The notes beneath the pieces are model-generated. The model did no database searches. It was not told where the DNA came from and saw only the letters and a list, made by a program, of their open reading frames with translations. Below, piece after piece: positions 27,621 through 36,737 of a stretch of 64,000 bases of DNA. The translations under genes were made by a program, and so were the position numbers. Position 1 is the first letter of the stretch, and each line of letters begins with the position of its first letter. Origin of the DNA: Selenomonas sp. GACV-9. GTDB taxonomy: Bacteria; Bacillota; Negativicutes; Selenomonadales; Selenomonadaceae. Where the stretch lies: the NCBI GenBank assembly GCA_900116485.1, contig FPAX01000009.1, positions 1 to 64,000 on the forward strand, written 5' to 3'.

Positions 27621-27821
27621 ATGATAATGCTTACAAAATTTAATTCTAAGACAAATAAAAAAGGAGAATTTGTCCTCAATGCCGAAATAATAGAAACTAT
27701 AGAGGAAACGCCGGATACGGTCGTCACGCTGACAAATGGCAAGAAGTTCATCGTCGATGAGCCGATGGATGAGATTGTCCGCCGCGTGATGAAATATCGT
27801 CGGGCGCTGCATCAATTTTGA
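27621..27821 (+). CDS. FlbD/SwrD family flagellar protein
   Basis: 66 residues with the family pattern LTKFN...EFVLNAEIIETIEETPDTVVTLTNGKKFIVDE-type sequence (seen as FVLNAEIIETIEETPD then VVTLTNGKKFIVDEP). SwrD raises motor torque in Bacillus. Here a short Lys/Asn-rich insertion (about residues 9-15) lengthens the first turn. AAGGAG lies 11 nt before the ATG. The position between flgE and fliL is standard. Confidence 0.88.
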   Translation: MIMLTKFNSKTNKKGEFVLNAEIIETIEETPDTVVTLTNGKKFIVDEPMDEIVRRVMKYRRALHQF

Positions 27822-27823
27822 TG

Positions 27824-27851
27824 TAGACAAATCGAAAACTCTTGGTATAAT
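27824..27851 (+). promoter_or_regulatory. fliL: internal sigma-A promoter before fliL
   Basis: TAGACA (27824-27829), 16 nt, TATAAT (27846-27851), with extended -10 TGG at 27843-27845. It starts a transcript near 27858, 26 nt before fliL. Confidence 0.6.
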
Positions 27852-27883
27852 TAGGAAAGCAGATTTAATGGAGGGAGTATCAA

Positions 27884-28390
27884 ATGGCAGACGAAGAAAA
27901 GGAAAACGAGGCGGCGCCGGAAGAAGCGAAGAAGAAATCACCGATAATCCTGGTGGTAATTCTGGTACTGGTCGGCCTTGTTCTGGCCGGCGGTATTTCG
28001 TTCTTTATTACCACAAAGATGATGAAGGAAACGGCTACGGAGTCTGTGAGCGAGCATCATGACCCAGGGGTATTCATCAAACTTGGTGATGCCAAAGAGG
28101 GAATCATGGTCAATGTCGGTGGCCAGAAGGCCGGTAAGTTCCTCAAGGCAGGTATCGTACTTGAGATGAATCCTGGCAAGAAGGATAACATCGAGGAAGG
28201 CAAGCTCCAGCCGGTGGCAGAGACGAAAATCCTCGATACGACGATGCAGATCCTGCGTAGTGCCAAGCTCGATGAGTTTGATGCATCCAAGCAGGACGAT
28301 CTGAAGAAGAAGATAAAGGATGAGCTCAATGCGAAGTTGGGAGCCGGCTCGGTCTATGATGTCTACATCACCAGTTTCCTGCTCCAGTAA
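27884..28390 (+). CDS. fliL: flagellar basal body protein FliL
   Basis: A single-span membrane protein that supports the stator. 168 residues: charged N-terminus, TM helix (about 20-42, IILVVILVLVGLVLAGGISF), then the periplasmic stomatin-like domain ending in VYDVYITSFLLQ. GGAGGG precedes the ATG. It opens the fliL-fliM-fliY group. Confidence 0.94.
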   Translation: MADEEKENEAAPEEAKKKSPIILVVILVLVGLVLAGGISFFITTKMMKETATESVSEHHDPGVFIKLGDAKEGIMVNVGGQKAGKFLKAGIVLEMNPGKKDNIEEGKLQPVAETKILDTTMQILRSAKLDEFDASKQDDLKKKIKDELNAKLGAGSVYDVYITSFLLQ

Positions 28391-28424
28391 CATTACAGCA
28401 GTATAGCAGGAAGGAGGACGAAGG

Positions 28425-29429
28425 TTGGCAGATGATGTACTGTCTCAATCTGAGATAGATAAACTGCTTTCAGCGCTCTCAGACGGAACAGTATCCGCAG
28501 AAGAAGTCAAAGCAGACGAAGAACAGAAAAAAGTAAAAACTTACGATTTCAAGCGGCCGGACAAGTTCTCCAAGGATCAGATCCGAACCTTGTTCATGTT
28601 GCATGAGAGCTTTTCCCGGTTGTTGAATACCTACCTGTCCACGCATCTTCGCACATTGGTAAATGTCGAGGTGGCATCGGTTGAGCAGCTGACTTATCAA
28701 GAGTTTGTCCAGTCGTTGGCCAATCCGTCGGTAATCAGCATCTTGGCGGTTCCACCGCTCAAGGGAAACATTATCATGGAGGTCAATACCGAGATTGCCT
28801 TTGCATTCATCGATCGCGTATTTGGTGGTGAGGGTAGGACAGGTATTAAGCCACGTGTACTCACCGAAATCGAGGAAGTCGTCATGAAGCGCTTCATCGA
28901 TACGGCGATGGGACATTTCAAAGAGGCTTGGTCCAATGTTGTCGAGTTCAGACCAACGTTAGAAGCGACGGAGTCGAATCCGCAGTTTACGCAGATCGTA
29001 CCTCCAAGTGATATGGTAGTCATCGTCACGATTCAGATGAAGGTGGGCGATGTTGAGGGCATGATGAATATCTGTATCCCTTATCTGGTATTAGAGCCAA
29101 TCATGTCCAAGCTGACCACGACGTTCTGGGTGGCATCTTCGGTTTCCAAGGATGACGATCCAGAGCAGGTCAAAATCCTGCAGCGTAAGATTGAACGCAC
29201 TGAGGTACCGTTTGTCGTCCAACTGGGCGGCGTGGACATCACTATCAACGAGTTCCTGACTCTGGGCTTTGGTGATGTGTTGCAGATGGATGCCAAGGTG
29301 GATGACAATCTGCTCTGTCTGGTCGGGCATAAGCCCAAATTCTACTGCCGTCCCGGTACATCCGGCAAGAAAATGGCGGTACAGATAACCCAAATAATAA
29401 ACGAAGGAGATGAAGATACTGATGAGTGA
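28425..29429 (+). CDS. fliM: flagellar motor switch protein FliM
   Basis: The C-ring protein that binds phospho-CheY. 334 residues. The N-terminal CheY-binding peptide LSQSEIDKLLSAL is followed by the CheC-like middle domain (DKFSKDQIRTLFMLHESFSR) and a C-terminal SpoA domain. Start TTG 28425 with AAGGAGGA upstream. It overlaps fliY by 8 nt. Confidence 0.96.
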   Translation: MADDVLSQSEIDKLLSALSDGTVSAEEVKADEEQKKVKTYDFKRPDKFSKDQIRTLFMLHESFSRLLNTYLSTHLRTLVNVEVASVEQLTYQEFVQSLANPSVISILAVPPLKGNIIMEVNTEIAFAFIDRVFGGEGRTGIKPRVLTEIEEVVMKRFIDTAMGHFKEAWSNVVEFRPTLEATESNPQFTQIVPPSDMVVIVTIQMKVGDVEGMMNICIPYLVLEPIMSKLTTTFWVASSVSKDDDPEQVKILQRKIERTEVPFVVQLGGVDITINEFLTLGFGDVLQMDAKVDDNLLCLVGHKPKFYCRPGTSGKKMAVQITQIINEGDEDTDE

Positions 29430-30660
29430 CGATATGATCTCGCAAGAGGAGATTGACGCCCTGCTGAACGGCGGTGCAATACCGGAGGCAGGCGGCGATG
29501 CAGCACCCGCGGGAGAGTCGGAGGCAGCAGTTGAGGCACCAGCCGCAGACAGTAGCTCATCTCAGTTGGATGATGTACTCACGGATATCGAGAAGGATGC
29601 ACTGGGGGAGATTGGGAATATCTCGATGGGCAGTGCAGCGACTACGCTTTCCGTACTGCTTGGCCATAAGGTAAGCATCACGACCCCGACTGTTTCGGTC
29701 TCGACGATGAGTATCATTCAGGAACAGTACCCGATGCCCTACCTTATCGTTGAGGTTGGCTATACGATTGGTATCGATGGCAATAATGTCCTGGCTATCC
29801 AGGCACAGGATGCCTCGATCATCGCTGACCTCATGATGGGCGGCGATGGCACGAATCCTGATACGGAAATCAATGAGATTGCTATGAGCGCCGTGGGCGA
29901 GTCCATGAACCAGATGATGGGCACGGTTGCTACTTCGCTTTCCACGATGTTCAACAAGAAAATCGATATCTCGCCGCCTAAGGTCAACCTGATCGATCTG
30001 GGCAATGAAGACAAAGTTACTGAGCTTGTCGGCGAGAATGAACCGGTGGTTCGGACGTCCTTCCGCATGGAGGTTGACGGTCTGATTGACAGTGAGATCA
30101 TGCAGATCTTACCAGTATCGGTTGCTAAGGAAATGGTTGAGTCGCTGACGAACAGTGCGCAGGCAGAAGAGTCTGAGCCAGAGCCGGCTCCAGCACCCGC
30201 TCCTGCCCCGGCCGCTGCGGCACCCGCTCCGGCTCCGGCAATGGCGGCACCGCCGCCGCAGGCAGCTCCCGCTGCACCGGCGATGGCAGCCCCGCCGATG
30301 GGCGGCTATGGTATGGCGATGCAGCCTCATGTTGCAACGAACGTGCCGGTTCAATCCGCACAGTTCACGCCGCTTAATACGCAGCCTGTTCAAGTCAATG
30401 ATGCCAATATCGGCTTGATCCTGGATGTGCCCTTGCAGGTAACGGTGGAACTGGGCCGTACGAAGAAATCCATCAAGGAGATTCTGGAGCTTACGAATGG
30501 TTCAATCGTAGAGCTTGACAAACTGGCTGGCGAGCCGGTAGATATCCAGGTCAATGGCAAGTTCCTGGCCAAGGGCGAGGTCGTTGTCATCGATGAGAAT
30601 TTCGGTGTCCGTATTACGGAGATAGCAAGTCCAGCTGAGAGAGCGGCTAAGCTTCAGTGA
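29422..30660 (+). CDS. fliY: flagellar switch phosphatase FliY (FliN/CheC fusion)
   Basis: A C-ring subunit that also dephosphorylates CheY-P. 412 residues: a CheY-binding peptide ISQEEIDALLNGG, a CheC-type phosphatase domain with both active-site motifs (DALGEIGNISMGSAATTLS and NEIAMSAVGESMNQMMG), a Pro/Ala linker (about 250-300), and a C-terminal FliN SpoA domain (LDVPLQVTVELGRTKKSI). The ATG at 29422 is preferred because AAGGAG abuts the alternative ATG at 29410 with no spacing. Confidence 0.94.
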   Translation: MSDDMISQEEIDALLNGGAIPEAGGDAAPAGESEAAVEAPAADSSSSQLDDVLTDIEKDALGEIGNISMGSAATTLSVLLGHKVSITTPTVSVSTMSIIQEQYPMPYLIVEVGYTIGIDGNNVLAIQAQDASIIADLMMGGDGTNPDTEINEIAMSAVGESMNQMMGTVATSLSTMFNKKIDISPPKVNLIDLGNEDKVTELVGENEPVVRTSFRMEVDGLIDSEIMQILPVSVAKEMVESLTNSAQAEESEPEPAPAPAPAPAAAAPAPAPAMAAPPPQAAPAAPAMAAPPMGGYGMAMQPHVATNVPVQSAQFTPLNTQPVQVNDANIGLILDVPLQVTVELGRTKKSIKEILELTNGSIVELDKLAGEPVDIQVNGKFLAKGEVVVIDENFGVRITEIASPAERAAKLQ

Positions 30661-30669
30661 TACCCACTC

Positions 30670-30698
30670 TTGTTTTAGGCAGGACTTTCTTATATAAT
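30670..30698 (+). promoter_or_regulatory. cheY: internal sigma-A promoter before cheY
   Basis: TTGTTT (30670-30675), 17 nt, TATAAT (30693-30698), in the 92-nt gap after fliY. It gives cheY and the export-gate genes an extra entry point. Confidence 0.6.
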
Positions 30699-30752
30699 TA
30701 AAAATATATTGAACCAAGTCGAATGATTTTTTAAGATGAGGAGAGATGAAAC

Positions 30753-31115
30753 ATGGCAGTACGAGTATTGGTCGTTGACGATGCGGCATTCATGAGAATG
30801 ATGGTTAAAGACATTCTTTCGAAGAATGGCTACGAAGTAGTCGGCGAGGCAGAGAATGGTATGAAGGCTCTGGAGAAATATCAGGAGCTTAAGCCGGATC
30901 TCGTTACGATGGATATCACGATGCCGGAGATGGATGGTATTAGCGCAGTCAAAGAAATCAAGAAAGTTGACCCGAATGCTAAGATCGTAATGTGCAGTGC
31001 AATGGGCCAGCAGGCTATGGTTATCGAGGCCATCCAGGCTGGTGCCCGTGACTTTATCGTTAAGCCGTTCCAGGCAGATCGTGTACTGGAGGCTGTCCGC
31101 AAAGCAGTAGGCTAA
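30753..31115 (+). CDS. cheY: chemotaxis response regulator CheY
   Basis: A single receiver domain of 120 residues that, when phosphorylated by CheA, binds FliM/FliY. The acid pocket is Asp9/Asp10, the phospho-acceptor Asp54 in LVTMDITMPEMDG, and Lys near 104 in IVKPFQ. It is located with the switch genes as in Bacillus rather than with cheA. Its stop overlaps the fliO start by one base. Confidence 0.96.
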   Translation: MAVRVLVVDDAAFMRMMVKDILSKNGYEVVGEAENGMKALEKYQELKPDLVTMDITMPEMDGISAVKEIKKVDPNAKIVMCSAMGQQAMVIEAIQAGARDFIVKPFQADRVLEAVRKAVG

Positions 31116-31639
31116 TGGAGAGAAAACACATTCTTTTGACGTGTGTTATTGGGATACTGGTAATTCTAGTCTTGATGGATCCCGTCCTGGCTGCTGAAGA
31201 GGCGGCCAAGGGCGGGTATTTGTCAGGGTATGAGAATACAGACCCGAAACCCTCGTCGATTTCCTGGTGGTCATCTATTGCTTATTTGGTCAGCCTTTTT
31301 GCCATTTTTATTTTTGTGGTGGGGCTGGCTTATTTTGCTGCTCGCTTTCTGGGCGGGCGTTTTGCGCAACAGAAAATGGGGTATGGCGGGAAAATCCTTT
31401 CCCATCTGCCGCTGGGGCCGAATCGGTCGGTCTGTATCATTGAGATGGCTGGGCGCATGTTCATGCTGGGGGTAACTGAGCATTCGATTACCTTGTTGGC
31501 AGAGATAACCAATCCGGATGAGGTGGACAGGCTGCGTCGGGAGGAGCTGACAAGCTCCCAGGTACCGGAAATGTTCTCGCAGCAGCTAGGGAATCTGTCG
31601 GATCTTGTACAGAAGGTGCCACCGATTTTCCGCAAATGA
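31115..31639 (+). CDS. fliO: flagellar biosynthetic protein FliO
   Basis: Assembly factor for the FliP pore. 174 residues: signal-like segment (about 7-26, ending PVLAAEE), a TM helix (about 51-74, SIAYLVSLFAIFIFVVGLAY) and the conserved RFLGGRF...SVCIIEMAGRMFMLGVTEHSITLLAE-like domain. Position before fliP is diagnostic; the sequence family itself is weakly conserved. Confidence 0.9.
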   Translation: MERKHILLTCVIGILVILVLMDPVLAAEEAAKGGYLSGYENTDPKPSSISWWSSIAYLVSLFAIFIFVVGLAYFAARFLGGRFAQQKMGYGGKILSHLPLGPNRSVCIIEMAGRMFMLGVTEHSITLLAEITNPDEVDRLRREELTSSQVPEMFSQQLGNLSDLVQKVPPIFRK

Positions 31640-31685
31640 GCAGCAATTGGTGTATATCTAAGAGTGAGAAAGGATTGTAGGCGCT

Positions 31686-32441
31686 TTGAAACGTCGGGAT
31701 GTTCTGATTATGCTGGGGGGGCTGGCCTTCCTGCTGTTTATGACAAATAATGCCCTGGCGGCGCCTTTGATTCCTACGGTGAATGTGGATGTGGGAACCT
31801 CGGAAAAGCCACAGGATGTAGCAGTCACGCTGCAGGTCATGGCTTTGTTGACGATACTGACGCTGGCTCCTGGAATCTTGATCATGACGACATCGTTTGT
31901 CCGTATCGTCGTCGTTATCGGCTTCCTGCGCAATGCACTTTCGACACAGAATGTGCCGCCAAACCAGATCGTCATCGCGCTGTCGCTGTTCCTTACCTTC
32001 TACATCATGGCGCCCTATTGGGGGCAGGCAAACGAGAACGGTCTCCAGCCATATCTGGCCGGGCAGATTACCCAGGAACAGGCTTTGGAAAATGTTGCAG
32101 AGCCAATCCGTGAGTTCATGTTCAAGCAGACACGTGAATCGGATCTGGCCTTGTTTGTCAATCTGTCCGATGCGGAACGTCCTAATGGACCGGAAGATGT
32201 ATCAACGTTCACGCTGATACCGGCATTCATCATCAGTGAGCTCAAGACGGCATTCCAGATTGGTTTCATGATTTATGTGCCGTTTATCGTCATCGATATG
32301 ATCGTGGCAAGTACCTTGATGTCGATGGGTATGATGATGTTGCCGCCGGTCATGATATCGCTGCCGTTCAAGATCTTGCTGTTTGTCATGGTCGATGGAT
32401 GGCATTTGCTCATCAAGTCCCTGATTGTCAGCTTCAAGTAG
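31686..32441 (+). CDS. fliP: flagellar type III export gate protein FliP
   Basis: Core pore subunit of the export gate. 251 residues with a cleavable signal peptide (NNALAAPLIP), then TSFVRIVVVIGFLRNALSTQ with NVPPNQIV, and the C-terminal IDMIVASTLMSMGMMMLPPV. It starts at TTG 31686 with AAAGGA about 11 nt upstream. Confidence 0.96.
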   Translation: MKRRDVLIMLGGLAFLLFMTNNALAAPLIPTVNVDVGTSEKPQDVAVTLQVMALLTILTLAPGILIMTTSFVRIVVVIGFLRNALSTQNVPPNQIVIALSLFLTFYIMAPYWGQANENGLQPYLAGQITQEQALENVAEPIREFMFKQTRESDLALFVNLSDAERPNGPEDVSTFTLIPAFIISELKTAFQIGFMIYVPFIVIDMIVASTLMSMGMMMLPPVMISLPFKILLFVMVDGWHLLIKSLIVSFK

Positions 32442-32467
32442 CAGGGGCATAAAAGGGAGGTTGTAGC

Positions 32468-32737
32468 ATGTCGGGAGATTTGGTGGTCCAGCTGGGGCAG
32501 GAAGCCTTGTTCGTCGTCATGCTGGTGGCAGCACCGATGCTGGGCTTAGGCCTGATTGTTGGCCTTATGGTCAGTGTTTTTCAGGCAACGACTTCCATCC
32601 AGGAGCAGACGCTGGCATTTATCCCGAAAATAATTGCCGTCTTTGTGGCAATCTTGATTTTTGGGCCGTGGATGCTCCGTATCATGGTGGAGTATCTGAC
32701 GAATGTTCTCGTCAATTTGCCGTCTTATATCGGTTAG
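32468..32737 (+). CDS. fliQ: flagellar type III export gate protein FliQ
   Basis: 89 residues with two TM helices (about 16-40 and 52-75) and the family core APMLGLGLIVGLMVSVFQAT followed by SIQEQTLAFIPKI. It follows fliP by 26 nt with AGGGAGG upstream. Confidence 0.96.
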   Translation: MSGDLVVQLGQEALFVVMLVAAPMLGLGLIVGLMVSVFQATTSIQEQTLAFIPKIIAVFVAILIFGPWMLRIMVEYLTNVLVNLPSYIG

Positions 32738-32748
32738 AGGAGTGAATA

Positions 32749-33531
32749 ATGGATTTCTATGATCTTTTGCAGGGCCATGCGGCAGTGTTTCTGTTACTGA
32801 TGACCCGGGTCAGTGGGATATTCCTTATTTCTCCGTTTTTTGGCAGCATGAATATTCCTGTGTACTTTCGTGCGGTGGCATCGCTTGCGATGGCTGTTGT
32901 TCTGTATCCCGTCATTGATAATATGGGGATGATCCAGGCACCGGCAACGATATGGGCTTACGCAGGCGCTGTCTTGTCCGAGTTGTTTATCGGTTGGCTC
33001 ATTGGCTTTGTCGCCTATATCTCGTTTGCGGCAATCACGATGGCTGGTAAGGTCATGGATATGCAGGTCGGATTTGCCATTGTCAATGTTATGGATCCAA
33101 CTTCCGGTCAGCAGATGCCGCTTATCGGAAGTTTTCTTTATAATTTGACGGTCATTATCTTCCTGGTGGTCAATGGACATCATATGCTTATCGACGCTTT
33201 ATTTGAGAGCTTCAAGCTGGTGCCATTGCTGTCGCTTTCCATGAATCTGTCGCTGCCACTGATCATTGCCAAGTTCACGACAGGGATATTCCTGACAGGC
33301 ATGAAGATCGCAATGCCGGTGACCTTTGCCATCCTGCTGACGAATGTGGGCCTGGGTATCCTGGCTCGTACAATGCCACAGATGAATATCTTTGTTGTCG
33401 GTATCCCGATGCAGCTGACGATTGGTACGCTGATTTTGGCAATGGTCCTGCCGTTCTATGTATTATTCCTGGATGTGCTGTTCAATGAGATGTATGGAAA
33501 TATCACAATCGCTTTACAGGCCCTACAATAG
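32749..33531 (+). CDS. fliR: flagellar type III export gate protein FliR
   Basis: 260 residues, six predicted TM helices, with the conserved motif VGFAIVNVMDPTSGQQMPLI in the centre and RVSGIFLISPFFG near the N-terminus. The last 38 bases overlap the chosen flhB start, so the gate genes are coupled. Confidence 0.96.
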   Translation: MDFYDLLQGHAAVFLLLMTRVSGIFLISPFFGSMNIPVYFRAVASLAMAVVLYPVIDNMGMIQAPATIWAYAGAVLSELFIGWLIGFVAYISFAAITMAGKVMDMQVGFAIVNVMDPTSGQQMPLIGSFLYNLTVIIFLVVNGHHMLIDALFESFKLVPLLSLSMNLSLPLIIAKFTTGIFLTGMKIAMPVTFAILLTNVGLGILARTMPQMNIFVVGIPMQLTIGTLILAMVLPFYVLFLDVLFNEMYGNITIALQALQ

Positions 33532-34612
33532 CAGGCCCTTTGTCTTTGACCTGCAGCTCTTTGCAGGCGATAAGACAGAGGAGCCGACTTCCAAGAAACG
33601 TGCCGACGCCAAGAAAAAGGGCCAGGTCGGCAGGAGTACGGAGCTCAATACGGCTTTTGTATTGTTGATCGGTTTCTTTATCATCAAGGTGATGTGGTCG
33701 AGTATCTATGGCAGCATCGCTGCGTACACGACGTATACATTCAGTCACCTGAATCAGCCGGTTGACACGGAGAATATAATACGCATATTCATCGGCATCA
33801 TTGAGCTTTTGGCCCAGACGTCATTGCCCATCATGTTTGGCATCATGATCATGGGCCTGGCAATCAATTTCTTCCAGGTGGGCTTGAATTTCAATACAGA
33901 GGCGATTGGTTTCAAACCCGATAAGCTCAATCCTATCAATGGCTTTGGTCGTATCTTCTCGAAGCGGTCGTTGGTCGAGCTTGTAAAGTCTTTATTCAAG
34001 ATTGCAATCATTGGTTTTTTCCTTTATGATTTCTTGAAAGATCATCTGATGGCGATGCCACAGTTTATCTATTTTGATTTGCCGAACAGTTTGGCGCAGA
34101 TCGCAGACATCGTGTTCAGCATGGCCTTTGAGGTCATTGCCGTGATCATCGTGCTTGGTATTCTCGACTATGGTTATCAGAAATGGCAGACCACGCAGGA
34201 TCTGAAGATGACCAAGCAGGAAGTCAAGGATGAGATGAAGCAGACCGAAGGTGATCCGCAGATCAAGGGCAAGATCAAGCAGAAACAGCGTCAGATGGCT
34301 ATGAGCCGCATGATGCAGGAAGTGCCGAAGGCGGATGTCATCGTCACGAACCCGACGCATTTTGCGGTGGCCTTGCAGTACAGCAAGGGAATGGTTGCGC
34401 CGCTCATCGTGGCCAAGGGACAGGATCTGGTTGCTCAGCGCATCAAGGATATTGCGCGCGATGCGCGCGTGCCTATCGTTGAGAACCGTCCGTTGGCGCG
34501 GGCGCTCTATGCGAGTGCTGAGGTCGGTGACACTGTGCCGTCGGAGCTCTATCAGGCGGTCGCTGAGGTCCTGGCGTATGTCTACCGGTTGAAGAACCGG
34601 CGCCGGGCTTGA
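33494..34612 (+). CDS. flhB: flagellar export switch protein FlhB
   Basis: Controls the export change from hook to filament. 372 residues: the family start FDLQLFAGDKTEEPTSKKR, four TM helices (about 50-220), and the cytoplasmic self-cleaving domain with NPTH (DVIVTNPTHFAVALQY). The start is uncertain: ATG codons at 33494 and 33485 lie inside fliR, and neither has a strong ribosome site. I take 33494. Confidence 0.93.
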   Translation: MEISQSLYRPYNSRPFVFDLQLFAGDKTEEPTSKKRADAKKKGQVGRSTELNTAFVLLIGFFIIKVMWSSIYGSIAAYTTYTFSHLNQPVDTENIIRIFIGIIELLAQTSLPIMFGIMIMGLAINFFQVGLNFNTEAIGFKPDKLNPINGFGRIFSKRSLVELVKSLFKIAIIGFFLYDFLKDHLMAMPQFIYFDLPNSLAQIADIVFSMAFEVIAVIIVLGILDYGYQKWQTTQDLKMTKQEVKDEMKQTEGDPQIKGKIKQKQRQMAMSRMMQEVPKADVIVTNPTHFAVALQYSKGMVAPLIVAKGQDLVAQRIKDIARDARVPIVENRPLARALYASAEVGDTVPSELYQAVAEVLAYVYRLKNRRRA

Positions 34613-34649
34613 TGGTTAATATATTTTTCGAAGGTAAGGAGAGTCATAT

Positions 34650-36737
34650 ATGGCTGCACCACAGGCAGCTGCTGCGTCAAATGCATTTGGCAAGGGCAGT
34701 TTTATCCAAAAATACAGTGATGTAATGATTGCGGTAGCAATCATTGTCATCGTTGTCATGATGATCATTCCGCTGCCAACGCTGCTGCTGGATATGCTGA
34801 TCTGTCTGAATATCACGATCGCACTCTTGCTGGTCATGGCAGTTATCTATAACAAGGAAGCACTCGACCTGTCGATATTCCCTTCCTTGCTGTTGGTGAC
34901 GACGTTGTTCCGTCTGGCACTCAACATATCCTCGACACGTCTTATCCTGCTCGATGGTTATGCTGGTGAGGTCATCACGGCATTCGGTAACTTCGTTGTC
35001 GGTGGTAATCCGGTTGTCGGTTTTATCATGTTCGTCATCTTGGTTGCCGTCAACTTCATCGTTATCACGAAGGGTTCTGAGCGTGTCGCAGAGGTATCGG
35101 CACGATTCACCCTCGATGCTATGCCTGGTAAGCAGATGTCTATCGATGCAGACCTCAATCAGGGAGCCATCACCGACGCAGAAGCCAAGATACGCCGCGA
35201 GAAGATCCAGCATGAGTCGGATTTCTTCGGCGCCATGGATGGTGCGTCGAAGTTCGTCAAGGGCGATGCCATTGCCGCTATCCTGATCATGTTCATAAAC
35301 ATTGCCGGTGGCTTCATCATCGGCATGATGCAGCGCAATCTTGAGGCTGTCCAGGCCTTGCAGACCTATACACTGCTGACCGTCGGCGAGGGCCTCGTCA
35401 GCCAGATACCGGCACTCTTGATTTCTACGGCAACAGGCCTGATCGTTACGCGTGCTGGTGCCGAAGGCAATATCGGCAGTGACCTCGTCAATCAGCTTGT
35501 TCGCAACGACCGTATTTATTTCATCCTGTGTGGCGTATTGCTGTTCTTTGCTATCATCCCAGGTTTGCCAGGAATACCATTCACGGTGCTGTCGCTGTTC
35601 TGCTTCTTCATTGGCCGCTTGCTGCGACAGGGAGTCGAGGTCAAGACCGAGACCCAGAAAGAGGCTAAGAAAGTCCAGGAAAAGAAGAAGGCTACGACAC
35701 CGGAGAATATCGTATCGCTGCTGCAGGTCGATCCGATGGAACTGGAAATCGGCTATTCGCTGATTCCGCTTGTTGATACGGGACAGGGCGGTGACCTTCT
35801 GGACCGTATCGTCATGATCCGCCGCCAGTGTGCGCTCGAACTTGGCCTTGTCGTGCCGACAATCCGCATCCGCGACAATATCCAAATCAAGCCGAATGCG
35901 TATATCATCAAGCTCAAGGGCATTGAGATAGCCAAGGGTGAGCTCATGCTCGACCATTATCTGGCGATGAATTCCGGTACGGTATTTGAAGAGGTACCGG
36001 GCATCGAGACGACTGAGCCGGCATTTGGCCTGCCGGCCCTCTGGATTCCGGAGAATGAGCGTGAGCAGGCTGAGCTCAACGGCTATACCGTCGTTGATGC
36101 TGTATCGGTTCTGGCTACGCATCTGACAGAGGTCATCAAGCAGCATGCTGATGAGATCCTCGGCCGTCAGGAGACGCAGAACCTTATCGACAACCTCAAG
36201 AAGACCAACCAGTCGCTGGTCGACGAGGTTGTGCCGGATCTCATGAATGTCGGCGAGATCCAGAAGGTATTGTCCAATCTTCTTCGCGAGCGTATCTCGA
36301 TTCGCGATATGGCGACGATTCTCGAGGTGCTTGCGGATTATTCACGAGCCACCAAGGATACGGAAATACTTACCGAGTATGTCCGCCATGCAATGGCGCG
36401 CCAGATTACCCAGCAGAATGTGCAGAATGGCACACTGCCCTGCATCACGCTGGATCCGGCGCTGGAAAACCGCATTGCCGGTGGTGTGCAGCGCACAGAT
36501 CATGGCTCTTATGTCAGCCTCGATCCCGATTCGCTGCAGAAACTCATTACGGCACTCAATACAGAGCTGCCGAAACTTACAAACATGGGCTATCAGCCAA
36601 TCGTGCTGACAAGTCCGGCGGTAAGGCTGTATTTCCGCAAATTGGTCGAGCGCTCTGTTCCGGGACTCATCGTCCTGTCACATGCTGAGATCGAGCAGAG
36701 TGTCGAGATTCAGATTCTTGGGGTGGTGAAGATCTAA
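34650..36737 (+). CDS. flhA: flagellar type III export protein FlhA
   Basis: The export gate ring and proton channel. 695 residues: eight TM helices in the first about 330, the FHIPEP signature region ERVAEVSARFTLDAMPGKQM then SIDADLNQG, and a large cytoplasmic domain (about 360-695) that docks chaperones. AAGGAGAG precedes the ATG. flhF begins directly after the stop. Confidence 0.97.
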   Translation: MAAPQAAAASNAFGKGSFIQKYSDVMIAVAIIVIVVMMIIPLPTLLLDMLICLNITIALLLVMAVIYNKEALDLSIFPSLLLVTTLFRLALNISSTRLILLDGYAGEVITAFGNFVVGGNPVVGFIMFVILVAVNFIVITKGSERVAEVSARFTLDAMPGKQMSIDADLNQGAITDAEAKIRREKIQHESDFFGAMDGASKFVKGDAIAAILIMFINIAGGFIIGMMQRNLEAVQALQTYTLLTVGEGLVSQIPALLISTATGLIVTRAGAEGNIGSDLVNQLVRNDRIYFILCGVLLFFAIIPGLPGIPFTVLSLFCFFIGRLLRQGVEVKTETQKEAKKVQEKKKATTPENIVSLLQVDPMELEIGYSLIPLVDTGQGGDLLDRIVMIRRQCALELGLVVPTIRIRDNIQIKPNAYIIKLKGIEIAKGELMLDHYLAMNSGTVFEEVPGIETTEPAFGLPALWIPENEREQAELNGYTVVDAVSVLATHLTEVIKQHADEILGRQETQNLIDNLKKTNQSLVDEVVPDLMNVGEIQKVLSNLLRERISIRDMATILEVLADYSRATKDTEILTEYVRHAMARQITQQNVQNGTLPCITLDPALENRIAGGVQRTDHGSYVSLDPDSLQKLITALNTELPKLTNMGYQPIVLTSPAVRLYFRKLVERSVPGLIVLSHAEIEQSVEIQILGVVKI

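Noticed and set aside
30155..30418. Pro/Ala repeat DNA in fliY and cheA as a possible tandem-repeat array
   Set aside because: GC-rich codons for flexible linkers between known domains; units vary and are not a true array.
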